From Chlorobiaceae bacterium (lineage in GTDB: Bacteria > Bacteroidota > Chlorobiia > Chlorobiales > Chlorobiaceae): a stretch of 7,159 nucleotides of DNA. Both the position numbers and the translations under genes were made by a program. This document shows positions 6,500 to 7,159 of the stretch, piece after piece (positions within the stretch are counted from its first letter, which is position 1; each line of letters starts with the position of its first letter). The stretch covers positions 1 to 7,159 of the forward strand of contig JAAXUM010000078.1 in the NCBI GenBank assembly GCA_013336025.1, written 5' to 3'. Below the pieces are notes generated by a model that worked only from the letters and a program-made list of their open reading frames with translations, was not told the origin of the DNA and did not search any database.

Positions 6500-7144
6500 T
6501 CAAATGGTACTCTCTCCTGCCAGATTTTTTCTGAACATATAAAATTCAACCAAATCTATCTCATCAATCGTATCAACCTCCCATGTCTGCCAGAAATCCA
6601 TCTCGTAAACAGAGAGTTTTTCCCCGATCCGGTTTCCGAGCGTTCTGAGCAGATCCGGCTTCAATATATAAATTGAACCGTTTTCAATAAACTGCGATGG
6701 TCTGTCCTGTCGCATTCCGCGATTCCGATAGTCAAAATTGACACTTTTCCAGAGCTTGTTCCGGCACTCCCAGATGGTCAGATCATCGGCTCTGGTAACG
6801 GAAATAAGAGAATCAGCCCGATCTCTTTCAAACTGATTCAGGGCAAGATCGATATCGTCAGGTTTACGCAAGGGGGAGGTTGCCTGCAGAAAAACCATAC
6901 GCTTCAGGCTGATGCCACAAGCACCTTCTATAACCCCGAGAGCATGCAGCAGGGCTGACTCGGAGGTTGCCTTATCGCCTGAAAGCTCTTCGGGACGGAT
7001 AATAACCTCTGCTCCATACTCTCTTGCTACGCTGGCAATAGTGTCATCATTGGTGGAAACAAAGACCTGCTCAACCTGTTTTGCCGCACGGGCCTGCATG
7101 ATACTCCAGGCAAGCAGAGGCTTTCCAGCTACCGGAAAAAGGGC
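6500..7144 (-). CDS. NeuA-like acylneuraminate/CMP-sugar cytidylyltransferase, N-terminus missing at window edge
   Basis: Most of a cytidylyltransferase of the CMP-sialic acid synthetase group (NeuA/LegF/PseF), which couples CTP to a 2-keto-3-deoxy sugar acid. Family marks in order: AGKPLLAW just upstream of the first in-frame ATG (7097-7099), [13 protein letters not shown] (71-78 counted from that ATG), [21 protein letters not shown] (139-145) and WEVDT with D179 and D182 near the end. LQATSPLR and QD-P...ENGSIYI separate it from KdsB, whose hallmark is VNVQGDEP. The complete enzyme should have about 230 residues and begin with an ARGGSK...KN nucleotide-binding loop. Reading upstream, the frame stays family-like to about 7139-7141, then meets an in-frame TAG at 7145-7147, so the loop is absent. 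An assembly error at a contig end, a frameshift or a real truncation are all possible. A start at 7099 would remove the AGKPLL segment and is unlikely to be the native start. It is the first visible gene of the three-gene operon. Confidence 0.8.
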   Translation of the reverse strand, partial: ALFPVAGKPLLAWSIMQARAAKQVEQVFVSTNDDTIASVAREYGAEVIIRPEELSGDKATSESALLHALGVIEGACGISLKRMVFLQATSPLRKPDDIDLALNQFERDRADSLISVTRADDLTIWECRNKLWKSVNFDYRNRGMRQDRPSQFIENGSIYILKPDLLRTLGNRIGEKLSVYEMDFWQTWEVDTIDEIDLVEFYMFRKNLAGESTI

Positions 7145-7159
7145 CTAAAAGATAAGAAC

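Noticed and set aside
6500..7144. Calling the cytidylyltransferase KdsB (CMP-Kdo synthetase)
   Set aside because: It carries LQATSPLR and QD-P...ENGSIYI typical of NeuA-type enzymes, and lacks the KdsB VNVQGDEP block.
1..7159. CRISPR arrays, insertion sequences, long repeats
   Set aside because: None seen: no regularly spaced repeats, no transposase-like frames and no terminal inverted repeats.

Overview
The window holds four protein genes, all on the minus strand, and one tRNA gene on the plus strand. Base composition looks moderate (roughly half G+C by eye). The very long DUF3683/FAD/Fe-S fusion protein, the weak or absent Shine-Dalgarno sequences and the general protein character suggest a Gram-negative anaerobe. 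A member of the green sulfur bacteria (Chlorobiota) is my best guess, but this rests on recognition without a search and is only moderately secure.

Layout, left to right. Positions 1-82 hold two hairpins beyond the 3' end of the first gene. Positions 83-3739 (minus) encode a 1218-residue fusion: an N-terminal DUF3683-type domain, a FAD-linked 2-hydroxyacid dehydrogenase (GlcD/D-lactate dehydrogenase type), two 4Fe-4S motifs and two cysteine-rich CCG-type domains. It combines in one chain what GlcD plus GlcF/GlpC-type subunits do in other bacteria. Positions 3740-4041 are non-coding and should carry the promoters for this gene and for the divergent tRNA. A tRNA-Cys(GCA) gene lies at 4042-4112 (plus), followed by a symmetric A-stem-T hairpin at 4116-4143. 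That hairpin can terminate both the tRNA from the left and the sugar operon from the right.

Positions 4171-7159 (minus) form a tight three-gene operon, transcribed right to left with gaps of 24 and 16 bases. It encodes a NeuA-like CMP-sugar synthetase whose N-terminus is lost at the window edge, an iron-containing alcohol dehydrogenase-family protein, and a DegT/DnrJ-family PLP aminotransferase that strongly resembles KdnA of Shewanella. In Shewanella, KdnB (Fe-ADH family) oxidises the terminal hydroxyl of Kdo and KdnA aminates the product, giving 8-amino-Kdo (Kdo8N), which a cytidylyltransferase activates. The same three functional classes sit together here, with two differences. The cytidylyltransferase is of the acylneuraminate (NeuA/LegF/PseF) type, not KdsB, and the dehydrogenase has Asn where a metal-binding His is expected.

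The most interesting reading is therefore a pathway making a terminally aminated 3-deoxy-ulosonic acid (an octulosonate or nonulosonate) for a surface glycan. This is inference from gene content and motifs and needs database and biochemical tests.
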